A stretch of 64,000 nt of DNA from Bacteroides sp. (GCA_023666835.1 JAMPBJ010000002.1:124001-188000), one strand, 5' to 3'; positions 36,141-44,677 are shown, counted from the stretch's first letter. Numbers and translations: made by a program. The notes: generated by a model from the letters alone, not told the origin.

Positions 36141-36638
36141 ATGAAGAAAACAATGGTGTTCATTGTGGCCTTCGTCGTTCTTCTATTTTCCGTTTCGGCC
36201 AACACCGGGCGCGATTTTAATGCCGTGGAAGGCATGGCTGCCCCTTATTTTATGGTGAAGGCTGCTGATGGCACTACCATTTCGCCGTCAGACAAACGCG
36301 GACACTTTGTGATAGTGAATTTCTGGGCATCGAACGATGCTGAATCACGCATGGCTGCCAATCGTTATTCCAGCTATGTGGAAAGTGACCGGGAAGAACA
36401 GATCGCTCTGATGTCGTTTAATTTCGACGACAATCTGATGCTCTTTCGTGAGATAGTGCGCAGAGATGGTCTTGACGAGGCTACACAATTCAACGTGTTG
36501 TCCGACAGTCGGCAGGAAATCATTAGCCGATATGGGCTTGACAAAGGATTGAAGTCGTTTCTCATCGACCCTGAGGGAGTCATAGTTGCTGTCAATCCTA
36601 CTTCAGATCAGATTGCCTCGATAGCAGGCAGTCGTTAG
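36141..36638 (+). CDS. Thioredoxin-like protein lacking all cysteines
   Basis: A 165-residue exported protein: signal peptide MKKTMVFIVAFVVLLFSVSA, then a TlpA/AhpC-like fold (APYFMVKAADGTTISPSDKRG, VIVNFWAS, FNVLSDSRQEIISRYGL, SFLIDPEGVIV). Where redox members have WCxxC, this one reads ASNDAES, and the protein contains no cysteine at all; the cis-proline position before the FLID strand is also lost (LKSFLID). It therefore cannot be a disulfide oxidoreductase and is more likely a binding or structural protein. It is preceded by a structured leader and followed by a bidirectional terminator facing glnA. Confidence 0.85.
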   Translation: MKKTMVFIVAFVVLLFSVSANTGRDFNAVEGMAAPYFMVKAADGTTISPSDKRGHFVIVNFWASNDAESRMAANRYSSYVESDREEQIALMSFNFDDNLMLFREIVRRDGLDEATQFNVLSDSRQEIISRYGLDKGLKSFLIDPEGVIVAVNPTSDQIASIAGSR

Positions 36639-36644
36639 AAACAC

Positions 36645-36680
36645 AGAGGTTGCAATGCGATGATTCGCAATGCAACCTCT
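36645..36680. terminator. Bidirectional terminator between the thioredoxin-like gene and glnA
   Basis: AGAGGTTGCAATGCGA (36645-36660) and TCGCAATGCAACCTCT (36665-36680) pair over 16 bases with one mismatch and a 4-base loop, followed by TTTTA on the plus strand. It sits between convergent genes. Confidence 0.8.
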
Positions 36681-36703
36681 TTTAGGTTTCGCTTGATCCG
36701 GAA

Positions 36704-38215
36704 TCAATTGATGTATAGATATTTGTTGACGAGTTCTTCCATCAGTCGCCGGTCGTTTTTGGCCTGATCGTGTAGGGTGGCGTCGTCAAACGATCTCAAC
36801 TCGGCCACGGTGTGGTCTATGACTGCCGTGGGGAATACTCCGAATTCTTCATACACCAGTCTGTCGCGGTCGAGATATCCGGCCGATTCTTCGCAGCATG
36901 TGGGAAGATGTTTCAATTTCTCCATCCGTTCTTTGTTTTCGGCTTTGTGGATGTTGACGTCGACATATGTTTTTTCGGCCACTTCGAGCGGGCGGTCGAG
37001 CTGCCATCCTTGTCGGCAGGCCACTGCCAGCGATGCTATCAGCAGATAGACGTTAGCTGAGCCGTCGGCCGAACGGATTTCTATAGTCTGTTTTCCGCCG
37101 GCCGGGGGCGTCGATGCTTTCGAACCTGGGTTGATGGCGGCACACATGTCGCGGTCGGTGGTCCATCCGAGCGGCACCCTGATGAGTACCGATCTGTTGC
37201 GATCGCCCCAGCAAATGCTGGTGGGTGCTTCCTGATGAGGAACGAGGCGGAAATAGCTGGTGGGATTGCAGTTGCCGAAGGCTGTCAGCGACTGTGCCAT
37301 TGTCATCATGCCGGCTATCATTTTTTTAGCGTCGTCGCTCAGGGTCTTGTCAGCGTTGAGCATCATGTTGCAACCGGTGGCAGGGTCAGTGAGACGCATG
37401 TGTATGTGCAGTCCGGAGCCGGCTTTGCCGGTGGTGATCTTTGGGGCGAAGGTCACGTCATAGCCCATCTCGTGCGCTGTGTTTCGAATCACCCATTTGG
37501 CCACGATCAACTGGTCGGCAGCGTCCTGTGCAAGCACCGGAAGGAATTCAATCTCGTTTTGCTCGTAGATGTTGCCGTCCATGGTGAAGTTGCCAACTTC
37601 GGAATGCCCATACTTGATTCGTCCGCCCGTGGCAGCTATGCGGCTCATGCAAAGTGTGCGGAATTCGTTGAATTTGGCAAAAGGTGCGGATTCGTGATAG
37701 CCGTGCTGGTCGGAGGCGGGGAAGGTGCCGTCATCGGGAGCTATGACGTAGAATTCGAGCTCGCCCATGGCATCAAACTCCAGCCCGGTGGTGTCGCGAA
37801 ACTCCATGCAGGCTTTCTCAAGAATATATTCAGGTGAATTGTCAAGACGGTTGCCATCCTTGTCGAAGAATGTACAGAGCATGGTGACTGTGGGCAGCTC
37901 GGCAAACGGATCGCGAAAAGCCGTTTTGAAGCGGGGCATCACATACAGGTCGCTGTTGCCGGGCTCTATATAAGCAAAGAGGCTCGAACCGTCGATGCGT
38001 TCGCCGTAGCTCAATATCATGTCGAGATAAACTGCGTCGTTGATTATGAAGTTGAGGGTCTTCAATCGTCCGTCGCCGGCGGGATACATGAAGTTGATCA
38101 TTTCGATTCCTTCCTGTTCCACATACCGGATAATGTCGTCTTTTGTAAACTCTGATGATGATTTGCCAAGAGTGGTGACGATATGATTTTTGTTCAAACG
38201 TATTTCTTCCATCAT
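36704..38215 (-). CDS. glnA: Glutamine synthetase
   Basis: ATP-dependent synthesis of glutamine from glutamate and ammonia. At 503 residues it matches GS type I-like enzymes of Bacteroidales, not the larger GSIII. The N-terminal beta-Grasp part contains MINFMYPAGDGRLKTLNF. The catalytic domain has the FDAMGELEFYVI metal-site strand, the ITTGKAGSGLHIHMRL motif with its ammonia and metal-site histidine, and the NRSVLIRVPLG arginine segment. It is second in an operon after the DUF2007 gene, 56 bases apart, and the operon has a terminator-like hairpin in its leader. Confidence 0.94.
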   Translation of the reverse strand: MMEEIRLNKNHIVTTLGKSSSEFTKDDIIRYVEQEGIEMINFMYPAGDGRLKTLNFIINDAVYLDMILSYGERIDGSSLFAYIEPGNSDLYVMPRFKTAFRDPFAELPTVTMLCTFFDKDGNRLDNSPEYILEKACMEFRDTTGLEFDAMGELEFYVIAPDDGTFPASDQHGYHESAPFAKFNEFRTLCMSRIAATGGRIKYGHSEVGNFTMDGNIYEQNEIEFLPVLAQDAADQLIVAKWVIRNTAHEMGYDVTFAPKITTGKAGSGLHIHMRLTDPATGCNMMLNADKTLSDDAKKMIAGMMTMAQSLTAFGNCNPTSYFRLVPHQEAPTSICWGDRNRSVLIRVPLGWTTDRDMCAAINPGSKASTPPAGGKQTIEIRSADGSANVYLLIASLAVACRQGWQLDRPLEVAEKTYVDVNIHKAENKERMEKLKHLPTCCEESAGYLDRDRLVYEEFGVFPTAVIDHTVAELRSFDDATLHDQAKNDRRLMEELVNKYLYIN

Positions 38216-38271
38216 AATATAGAATATATATTGTGTAGTCCTTGTCTTTTTGGTAAAAGAGGTATTCGTCG

Positions 38272-38520
38272 CTATGCTCCTTCAAAGTTCAGGGAGTCGA
38301 CGATTTGCAACGCCTTGTCCAGATCACGGCGGTGCACCATCAGGCGCAGTCCGCCCAGCATTCCGCCGACGGGATATATGCGGGAGAAGAGTTCGTTTTC
38401 GATCACGCAAACGATGCCTTCCTGTTGCAGTGCGGCCATTGCAATATGAGCCTCGGCGTCTGAATCAAATTCTCTGCAAAGAGTGATTTCGTTGTCTTCT
38501 TTGTTGTAGGTCAGTGCCAT
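38272..38520 (-). CDS. DUF2007 domain protein
   Basis: An 82-residue cytoplasmic protein with the ferredoxin-like pattern of DUF2007 (putative signal-transducing protein family): CREFDSDAEAHIAMAALQQEGIVCVIENE, a glycine-rich loop VGGMLGGLRLMVHRRDLDKALQIVD, and a short acidic tail. The central segment resembles small regulatory domains that bind partners or metabolites. It is co-transcribed with glnA, so a link to nitrogen metabolism is possible but unproven. Confidence 0.85.
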   Translation of the reverse strand: MALTYNKEDNEITLCREFDSDAEAHIAMAALQQEGIVCVIENELFSRIYPVGGMLGGLRLMVHRRDLDKALQIVDSLNFEGA

Positions 38521-38542
38521 ATTTATTGAGGTTTTGACATAG

Positions 38543-38576
38543 ATAAAAAGGGACTACTCGCATAGTCCCTTTTTAT
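38543..38576 (-). terminator. Terminator-like hairpin in the leader of DUF2007-glnA
   Basis: A perfect 14-base stem, ATAAAAAGGGACTA (38543-38556) with TAGTCCCTTTTTAT (38563-38576), and a 6-base loop. The A run and T run give an intrinsic-terminator shape on both strands. It lies between a consensus promoter (38633-38665) and the DUF2007 start (38520), so it may attenuate the operon or end a small RNA of about 85 bases; it could also simply end the lpxH transcript. Confidence 0.75.
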
Positions 38577-38632
38577 GAGTTTCCAATAGGTACAATTTCT
38601 AAGGTAAAAAAGATTGTGTTAGGTTTCTGGCA

Positions 38633-38665
38633 CAAAGATATCTCGAAGAACTGACCTTTTGCAAA
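38633..38665 (-). promoter_or_regulatory. Promoter of the DUF2007-glnA operon
   Basis: On the minus strand TTTG (38662-38665), a 21-base spacer and TATCTTTG (38633-38640), a perfect -7 match. Transcription should start near 38628, about 108 bases upstream of the DUF2007 gene. The remaining gap to lpxH (38666-38801) is AT-rich and shows no gene. Confidence 0.7.
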
Positions 38666-38801
38666 TAAATTTATATGTTTTGCAACATTGTTTTTTGAGA
38701 TAAATTTTGCATCCATGGTTTAATCTACTGAAGTGTAGGTGTTTAGTGTTTTAGGGTCGTTTGGCTGAAATTGTTAATCAAAGTTAATTTTTAGAATTTT
38801 G

Positions 38802-39554
38802 CTATTTTTCGATGGTTTTTAATTCGAGCGTGAATCCGTCCCAAACGGCATACGACATGAGTCGGAATCCTTCGCCAAGCACTATCAACCGGGTGTCGGC
38901 ACTGAGCCGATCGTCGATTAGAATGTGCCGGTGACCGAATATGAAATAGTCGACATGGCCATTCTTTTCAGAGTATTCTTTGGCAAATTTCACGAGTGGA
39001 TCATCGGCCGACAGTGTGGTCTGTGCTTCGCATTGTCCTTTAAGTCGGCTGTGCTTCGACCATCGGTGAGCAAATCCTACGGTCCATCTCGGATGAATCG
39101 ATGCATAGAGTTTTTGGGCCACACGGCATCGGAAGAGCGAGCGCATCATTCGGTAGACTCTGCGGGGCTCACCAACACCGTCGCCATGCTCCATCACGAA
39201 GCGTTTGCCGTCGATGATGGTATCGATCACTCCGTCGACCACATTTAACCCGATTTCGTCAGGGAGGTAATCAAAAATCCATATGTCGTGATTGCCTTTG
39301 GCCCAAATGATCTCCACGCCTTTGTCGGCAAGTTCGGCCAACGCTCCAAGGAATCGGACATATCCACGGGGAGCAACGGTACGATACTCAAACCAATAGT
39401 CGAGAATGTCGCCGAGAAGATAGATCCGCCGTGCGGTTGGTTCTATCTCTCGAAGCCATCGGGCAATGATCCTTTCATGATCATGACGGTTGGGGATGTA
39501 CCCGGCGCCAATGTGCAGATCACTGATAAAATATGTTTTGTCTCTCTTGGTCAT
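38802..39554 (-). CDS. lpxH: UDP-2,3-diacylglucosamine diphosphatase
   Basis: Lipid A pathway enzyme that hydrolyses UDP-2,3-diacylglucosamine to lipid X. The 250 residues show the calcineurin-like metallophosphoesterase motifs: FISDLHIGAG near residue 10, LLGDILDYWFEY near 46, AKGNHDIW near 85, a histidine region EHGDGVG and FGHRHI near 206. LpxH and close family members look alike at this level, so a different pyrophosphatase activity is possible. It is 36 bases downstream of the MIP18-type gene. Confidence 0.87.
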   Translation of the reverse strand: MTKRDKTYFISDLHIGAGYIPNRHDHERIIARWLREIEPTARRIYLLGDILDYWFEYRTVAPRGYVRFLGALAELADKGVEIIWAKGNHDIWIFDYLPDEIGLNVVDGVIDTIIDGKRFVMEHGDGVGEPRRVYRMMRSLFRCRVAQKLYASIHPRWTVGFAHRWSKHSRLKGQCEAQTTLSADDPLVKFAKEYSEKNGHVDYFIFGHRHILIDDRLSADTRLIVLGEGFRLMSYAVWDGFTLELKTIEK

Positions 39555-39590
39555 GAGATCGGGGCGTAAAATGCGTGGAAGGGGAGTTGT

Positions 39591-39911
39591 CTACATGAAT
39601 CCGAGATCAAGCTTGGCCTCGTCGCTCATCATGTCTTTGTTCCATTCGGGTTCAAAAACGATGTTGATGTCAACGCTGTTGATCCCCTCGATGCTTTCAA
39701 GCTTCATTCGCATATCCTCGATGATGAAGTCGGCAGCAGGGCAGTTGGGAGCTGTCAGTGTCATGTCGATATGAAGTGTGGCGTCGTCGTCGATCTCTAT
39801 TTTATAGATGAGGCCGAGCGAATATATGTCGACCGGTATTTCCGGATCGTAGACAGTGCGGAGCATCTCCACCACTTTCTCTTCAAGTTTGAGTCGTTGT
39901 TCTGGTGTCAT
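39591..39911 (-). CDS. MIP18/DUF59 family iron-sulfur assembly protein
   Basis: A 106-residue cytoplasmic protein of the DUF59 (SufT/PaaD-like) family. It has the family segments VVEMLRTVYDPEIPVDIYSLGLIY at the N-terminus and MTLTAPNCPAADFI, with the conserved cysteine near residue 58, then VDINIVFEPEWNKDMMSDEAK. Members help assemble or deliver Fe-S clusters, but the client proteins here are unknown. It lies between the symporter gene and lpxH. Confidence 0.88.
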   Translation of the reverse strand: MTPEQRLKLEEKVVEMLRTVYDPEIPVDIYSLGLIYKIEIDDDATLHIDMTLTAPNCPAADFIIEDMRMKLESIEGINSVDINIVFEPEWNKDMMSDEAKLDLGFM

Positions 39912-39955
39912 AATACGACAAAGTTATAAAACTAATGTATCAATAGCAAACTTTT

Positions 39956-41353
39956 TCAAACGGTCTCTTGAATCTCAGGTTCCGTTTGGGATATGTTGTC
40001 GGCCGATTTTGCTCTTCCGAAGTAGCGCGAGGTCTCTTCTCGAACCTGTCGGCTCAGTCGAATCAGCATAGCCATCGTCGGGAATGCCATCAGTGCATAA
40101 AACAGATCGCACAGTCCGACGGCAGCTTTCAACGGCACAACGGCGAACACTATGAGCGTTGCAATGAAAAACCAAGTATATACTTTTTCGCCTTTTTCCC
40201 CGAATATAAAGGACGCGCATCGGCTTCCATAGAATGAGTAGCTGAACATCGACGACATGGCAAAGCAAGCCACGATGGCCATCAGCAGGTATTGGCCACC
40301 AGGCACAGCTGAACCAAAGGCATTGAGAGCCATATCGAGTCCACGGATATCGCCGGGGTTCGAAAGATCGGTACACAGCAGGATCGACAGAGCGGTCAGC
40401 GTGCACACGAATCCGGAATCAATGGCCGGTCCGAGCATGGCCACGAGACCCTCTTTGACCGGCTCTTTGTTTGACGAGGTGCCATGCATGATCGATGCTG
40501 TTCCGACGCCGGCGTCGTTGACCAAAGCTGCTCTTCGTGCGCCTATGATGGCAATGCCGGCAAGGCCGCCCCATCCGGCTCTCAGGCTGAATGCTTCGGA
40601 GAAGATGCTTTGGATGGCTGAGGGAACCTGGTTCAAATGTGTGGCCACGATATAAAGCACTATAAGGAAATATGCTCCGACCATGAAAGGGACGAGCACA
40701 GATGCCACGGAGGCTATTCGCCTGACGCCACCGATCACTACGAGTGCAACCACAGCTGCAATGATCACCCCTATAATTGCTTTAAAAATCAAGGGTTGAT
40801 TTATTTCTGTAAAGTTTCCGGCAGTGGATACGACTGCTTCGGTCAGCTGGTTGGCATTCATGATACATAGAGTACCAAACATGCCTGCCGTGGCAAAGAT
40901 GTAGGCAACCGGTCGCCAACTTTTGGGCAACGCATGGCGGATGATGTGCATCGGACCGCCGTAAGGACGCCCTTCGCTGTCGAAACTGCGGTATTTCACC
41001 GCTAGAACGCCCTCATGATATTTGGTGGCCATGCCCACGATGGCGCTGACCCACATCCAGAACACGGCGCCCGGTCCACCCATGGCAAGCGCGATGGCAA
41101 CACCGGCAATGTTGCCCATGCCGACGGTGGCAGCCACAACCGACACGAGTGCCTGCGCCGAGCTGATCTGGCCGTAGACTTTCGACCGATTGTGGCGAAG
41201 CGCGGCGATGGCATCGGGAAGACGTCGTAACGAGATCATGCCCGATGACAGAAACAGGAAAATGCCTCCACCGATGAGGATGACAAACAATGGATAGCCA
41301 CACACGAAGTCGGCTATTGCGGTGATCAGATCGCCAAATTGATTCATATTCAT
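39956..41353 (-). CDS. Alanine or glycine:cation symporter (AGCS family)
   Basis: A 465-residue inner-membrane transporter with about ten hydrophobic segments. Family motifs include GMGNIAGVAIALAMGGPGAVFWMW near residues 78-100 and the IIGARRAALVNDAGVGTASIMHG region near 270-290, which bears the sodium and amino-acid sites. The exact amino acid (alanine or glycine, with Na+) is inferred from the family. It sits downstream of ddh, about 61 bases from it, with a hairpin in between. Confidence 0.9.
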   Translation of the reverse strand: MNMNQFGDLITAIADFVCGYPLFVILIGGGIFLFLSSGMISLRRLPDAIAALRHNRSKVYGQISSAQALVSVVAATVGMGNIAGVAIALAMGGPGAVFWMWVSAIVGMATKYHEGVLAVKYRSFDSEGRPYGGPMHIIRHALPKSWRPVAYIFATAGMFGTLCIMNANQLTEAVVSTAGNFTEINQPLIFKAIIGVIIAAVVALVVIGGVRRIASVASVLVPFMVGAYFLIVLYIVATHLNQVPSAIQSIFSEAFSLRAGWGGLAGIAIIGARRAALVNDAGVGTASIMHGTSSNKEPVKEGLVAMLGPAIDSGFVCTLTALSILLCTDLSNPGDIRGLDMALNAFGSAVPGGQYLLMAIVACFAMSSMFSYSFYGSRCASFIFGEKGEKVYTWFFIATLIVFAVVPLKAAVGLCDLFYALMAFPTMAMLIRLSRQVREETSRYFGRAKSADNISQTEPEIQETV

Positions 41354-41361
41354 ATTAATTT

Positions 41362-41388
41362 GAGGCCGAACGTTTAACGTCCGGCCTC
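41362..41388 (-). terminator. Hairpin between ddh and the symporter gene
   Basis: GAGGCCGAACG (41362-41372) and CGTCCGGCCTC (41378-41388) form an 11-base stem with one mismatch and a 5-base loop, 26 bases after the ddh stop and 9 bases before the next start. A clear T tract is missing, so it may be a weak terminator or attenuator. Confidence 0.45.
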
Positions 41389-41414
41389 ATTGGATATCGT
41401 TTTTATGCCGGCTG

Positions 41415-42311
41415 TCAAACGAGATGGCTTATAAGCTCCTCGCGGTCGCCATATAAAAGGTCGATAACCGGTATCTCGATCATGGTGTAGGCACCCGGCT
41501 GCTGTTTCATGGCTGCACGGGCCACTCCGACAAGAATCTGCGCTGTCAGCGCCGGATTGTTGATTGACATGTTGAATTCAAATCTCTGATTCTGAGTCTT
41601 GCCGCTGACACCTTTGCGCACCATGTTGACGCCGTGGCCCATATCCTTCACTTCGTCGACCGAAGCAACGGCCATCACGTGGGTCTCGTCGGAGGCAAAA
41701 TAAGGATCCTCTTTCACGGCTTTAGCTACATCTTCCAATCGGGCACCGTCTTCAAGTTCGACATAAACCATGCGGCGGTGAATGCCTGTGCCAAGCGGTA
41801 TTGTCATCGAAAGAGCGTTTTTGACACCCGGTTTGGACTTCACACACACAGTGTGACCCATGCTCATGCCCGGACCAAAGTTGGTGTAGGTGATGCCTTT
41901 GGGGGCTGCGGCCTGAAGCAATGTGCGTACCACCGAGTCACTTCCCGGATCCCACCCGGCCGAGATCACGGCAACCGTGCCGTTTTTCTTTGCCACCTTG
42001 TCGAGGTGTTTGCGCAGATCGCAGATGGAGGTGTGGATATCGAATGAATCCACGGTGTTGATGCCCTTTGCCAAATATTCGGCGGCATATTTTTCCACTT
42101 CGCGGGTGGGAGTACAGAGGATGGCTACGTCGACTTTACCCAGCTCATCGATGTTGCTTACCACTTTATAAGGTTTCAGCTCGGCGGGCACGTCGGCGGG
42201 ATTGCGGCGAACCACTCCGGATACTTCAAAGTCGGGAGCTTCGAGGAGAGCATCGAGCACGAAATGCCCGATGTTGCCATATCCTACAATTGCTGCTTTT
42301 ATTTTATCCAT
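41415..42311 (-). CDS. ddh: meso-Diaminopimelate D-dehydrogenase
   Basis: NADPH-dependent amination of tetrahydrodipicolinate to meso-diaminopimelate, the one-step route to lysine and the peptidoglycan diamino acid. The 298 residues start with the Rossmann motif AAIVGYGNIGHFVLDAL, then SGVVRRNP and LCTPTREVEKYAAEYLAKG, and the substrate-binding AGWDPGSDSVVRTLLQ and GPGMSMGHTV segments near 120-155. The family has a hallmark YGNIG start rather than a DapB sequence. It lies 13 bases after ackA. Confidence 0.95.
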   Translation of the reverse strand: MDKIKAAIVGYGNIGHFVLDALLEAPDFEVSGVVRRNPADVPAELKPYKVVSNIDELGKVDVAILCTPTREVEKYAAEYLAKGINTVDSFDIHTSICDLRKHLDKVAKKNGTVAVISAGWDPGSDSVVRTLLQAAAPKGITYTNFGPGMSMGHTVCVKSKPGVKNALSMTIPLGTGIHRRMVYVELEDGARLEDVAKAVKEDPYFASDETHVMAVASVDEVKDMGHGVNMVRKGVSGKTQNQRFEFNMSINNPALTAQILVGVARAAMKQQPGAYTMIEIPVIDLLYGDREELISHLV

Positions 42312-42324
42312 GATGTTTTACAGA

Positions 42325-43536
42325 TTATTTGATTTCGCGACCTTCAACGATTGCTTCCGTGTCGCGTGCAATCATCAATTCTTCGTCGGTGGGGATCACG
42401 ACCACTTTCACTTTCGAATCGGCTGTCGATAGAAGCGTTTCAGTGCCTCGGGTGCGTGCGTTGAGCTCTTTGTCGATTTCCACGCCCATGAATTTCAGAG
42501 GTTTGCACACGTTTTCACGTACGCCGGTCTGATTTTCGCCGACACCACCGGTGAACACAATGACATCGAGTCCACCCATTTCTGCAGCGTAAGCACCGAT
42601 GTATTTCACTATGCGCTGTTCGTACATGTCGAGTGCCAGAGTGGCCATCTCGTTGCCCTCTTTCACTGCGGCTTCAATTTCGCGCATGTCGTTCGACAGG
42701 CCGCTGATACCGGCCACGCCGCTCTCTTTGTTGATGATGTTCTGCATCTCGGCCACGCTGAAACCATGCTTGTTCATCAGGAATGTGATGGCACCGGGAT
42801 CAACGTCGCCCACACGGGTGCCCATCATAAGGCCTTCGGTGGGGGTGAGACCCATCGAAGTGTCCACGCTCTTGCCGTTGAGCACGGCGGTGATCGAGCC
42901 GCCGTTGCCGATATGGCAAGTCACCATTTTGCAGTTGTTGATGTCGATGCCCAGGAATTCGGCAGCGCGTGCGCTGACATAGCGATGGCTTGTGCCGTGG
43001 AAACCGTAGCGGCGCACGCCGTCTTCCGTATAGAATTTGTAGGGCAGGGCATACATGTAGCTTTTTGCAGGCATGGTCTGGTGGAATGCTGTGTCGAAAA
43101 CGCCCACCTGAGGCACGTTGGGCATCAATGCTGTTATGGCCTCGATGCCGGTGATGTTGGCCGGATTGTGGAGGGGAGCCAGATCGTAGCAATCCTTAAC
43201 CTGTTGGATCACTTCATCGGTGATCAGTACGCTCTTGCTGAACTTTTCAGCACCGTGAACCACGCGGTGACCAACGGCGTCGATCTCATCGAAGCTTTTG
43301 ATGCAGCCGGTCTTGGGGTCGGTCAGGTTGGCGAGAATGGCTTCCACACCCTGCTTGTGGTCGATGTGGCCCAGTTCGGTAACGGCTTTGGATCCGTCGG
43401 GCAGTTTGTATTTGAGAAAGCCGTCATCAAGGCCTATTTTTTCAACTCCACCTTCGGCCATAGTGTTGCCGGTGGTTGTGTCGATAAGTTTGTATTTCAC
43501 TGAACTGCTGCCGCAGTTGAGAACCAATATTTTCAT
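42325..43536 (-). CDS. ackA: Acetate kinase
   Basis: Forms acetate and ATP from acetyl phosphate, or the reverse. The 403 residues have the signature N-terminus LVLNCGSSSVKYKL, the VVHGAEKFSKS segment, FHQTMPAKSYMYALP, the RRYGFHGTSHRYV motif and the C-terminal VFTGGVGENQTGVR. Together with pta it closes the acetyl-CoA-to-acetate route. It lies downstream of pta, with a 123-base MITE-like insertion between them. Confidence 0.96.
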   Translation of the reverse strand: MKILVLNCGSSSVKYKLIDTTTGNTMAEGGVEKIGLDDGFLKYKLPDGSKAVTELGHIDHKQGVEAILANLTDPKTGCIKSFDEIDAVGHRVVHGAEKFSKSVLITDEVIQQVKDCYDLAPLHNPANITGIEAITALMPNVPQVGVFDTAFHQTMPAKSYMYALPYKFYTEDGVRRYGFHGTSHRYVSARAAEFLGIDINNCKMVTCHIGNGGSITAVLNGKSVDTSMGLTPTEGLMMGTRVGDVDPGAITFLMNKHGFSVAEMQNIINKESGVAGISGLSNDMREIEAAVKEGNEMATLALDMYEQRIVKYIGAYAAEMGGLDVIVFTGGVGENQTGVRENVCKPLKFMGVEIDKELNARTRGTETLLSTADSKVKVVVIPTDEELMIARDTEAIVEGREIK

Positions 43537-43543
43537 ATTTGTC

Positions 43544-43666
43544 TTAGAGTGTGTCTAATAACAAAAGTTAATTTGTTAATTGACATCTTTTAATTTGGTT
43601 AGAAAATTTCATTATGCAATCGAGTGGTCTATTTTGAAGTTACTTCTGTTATTAGACACACCCTTA
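43544..43666. mobile_element. MITE-like element between pta and ackA
   Basis: A 117-base AT-rich segment (43547-43663) bounded by 22-base terminal inverted repeats that agree at 20 positions. The left end begins GAGTGTGTCTAATAACA and the right end, read in reverse, begins GGGTGTGTCTAATAACA. It is flanked by TTA on both sides (43544-43546 and 43664-43666), a plausible 3-base target duplication as known for some IS5-family groups. It has no coding capacity. The right TTA forms the pta stop codon. Confidence 0.65.
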
Positions 43667-44677
43667 TTTGTTTTTGAGGCCGATGGCCTGGTTGCAGGTC
43701 ATTATGATGGTTTTGTAGATGTCTTCGGGGAAGCAACCGCGCGAAAGGTCGTTGACCGGGGCGGCAAGACCCTGGAGCACCGGGCCTACGGCTTCAACGT
43801 TGCCAAGTCGCTGCACGAGTTTGTAGGCGATGTTGCCGACTTCGAGCGAGGGGAATATCAACACGTTGGCACGGCCGCACAGCGGGCTGTTGGGGCTCTT
43901 TGTCTGGGCCACGCCCGGCACTATGGCGGCGTCGGCCTGAAGTTCGCCGTCGAGAATCAGATTGGGATCCATTTCTCTTGCGATTTTGGTGGCTTCGATC
44001 ACTTTGTCGACGCGTTCGTGCTTGGCGCTTCCTTTGGTGGAGAAGCTCAGCAGAGCCACGCGCGGTTCAATGCCGGCAATGTCGCGGGCGGTCTGTGCCG
44101 ATGAGATGGCTATCTGTGCCAACTGGGCAGCATCCGGATCGGGAACAACGGCACAATCGGCAAATACAAGGATGCCGTCGGTGCCAAAGTTTACGCCATT
44201 GGGAAGGAGCATCAGGAATGCACCCGACACCACATCGATGCCCGGCTGAGTCTTGATCACCTGGAAAGCTGCACGAAGCACGTTGCCTGTCGTGTTCATT
44301 GCACCGGCCACCTGTCCGTCAGCATCGCCCGATTTTACCATCAGGCAGCCCAGATAGAGAGGGTTGGCTGTGGTCAGTCGAGCCTCCTCCATGCTGATGC
44401 CTTTCTTTTTGCGGAGCTCGAAAAACAACGGGGCGTAGCGGTCGATCACTGTTTCATCGGCCGGGTCAACAATAGTGGCCTTGTCAATGTTGCTGAGTTT
44501 TAGCTCTGCAGCCATTCTTTTGATTTCATCGGCATTGCCGATGAGTATGACTTTTGCAAGGCCGTCGCCCAATATTCTGTCGGCGGCTGTCAGTGTGCGC
44601 GGCTCTGTGCCCTCGGGCAGCACGATTCGCTGCGGGGCTTCCTTGGCGCGCTCTTTCATTTTGGTGAAAAGATTCAT
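43664..44677 (-). CDS. pta: Phosphate acetyltransferase
   Basis: Converts acetyl-CoA and phosphate to acetyl phosphate. The ATG at 44677 gives MNLFTKMKERAKEAPQRIVLP and 337 residues, the usual length of the short Pta form; the open frame upstream to 44947 overlaps a terminator and rpoD and is not coding. Motifs include PEGTEPRTL, ANPLYLGCLMVKSGDADGQVAGA and the C-terminal DIYKTIIMTCNQA. The stop codon is formed at the edge of the MITE-like element. A -7-like TAAATTTG (minus, 44711-44718) lies upstream. Confidence 0.95.
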   Translation of the reverse strand: MNLFTKMKERAKEAPQRIVLPEGTEPRTLTAADRILGDGLAKVILIGNADEIKRMAAELKLSNIDKATIVDPADETVIDRYAPLFFELRKKKGISMEEARLTTANPLYLGCLMVKSGDADGQVAGAMNTTGNVLRAAFQVIKTQPGIDVVSGAFLMLLPNGVNFGTDGILVFADCAVVPDPDAAQLAQIAISSAQTARDIAGIEPRVALLSFSTKGSAKHERVDKVIEATKIAREMDPNLILDGELQADAAIVPGVAQTKSPNSPLCGRANVLIFPSLEVGNIAYKLVQRLGNVEAVGPVLQGLAAPVNDLSRGCFPEDIYKTIIMTCNQAIGLKNK

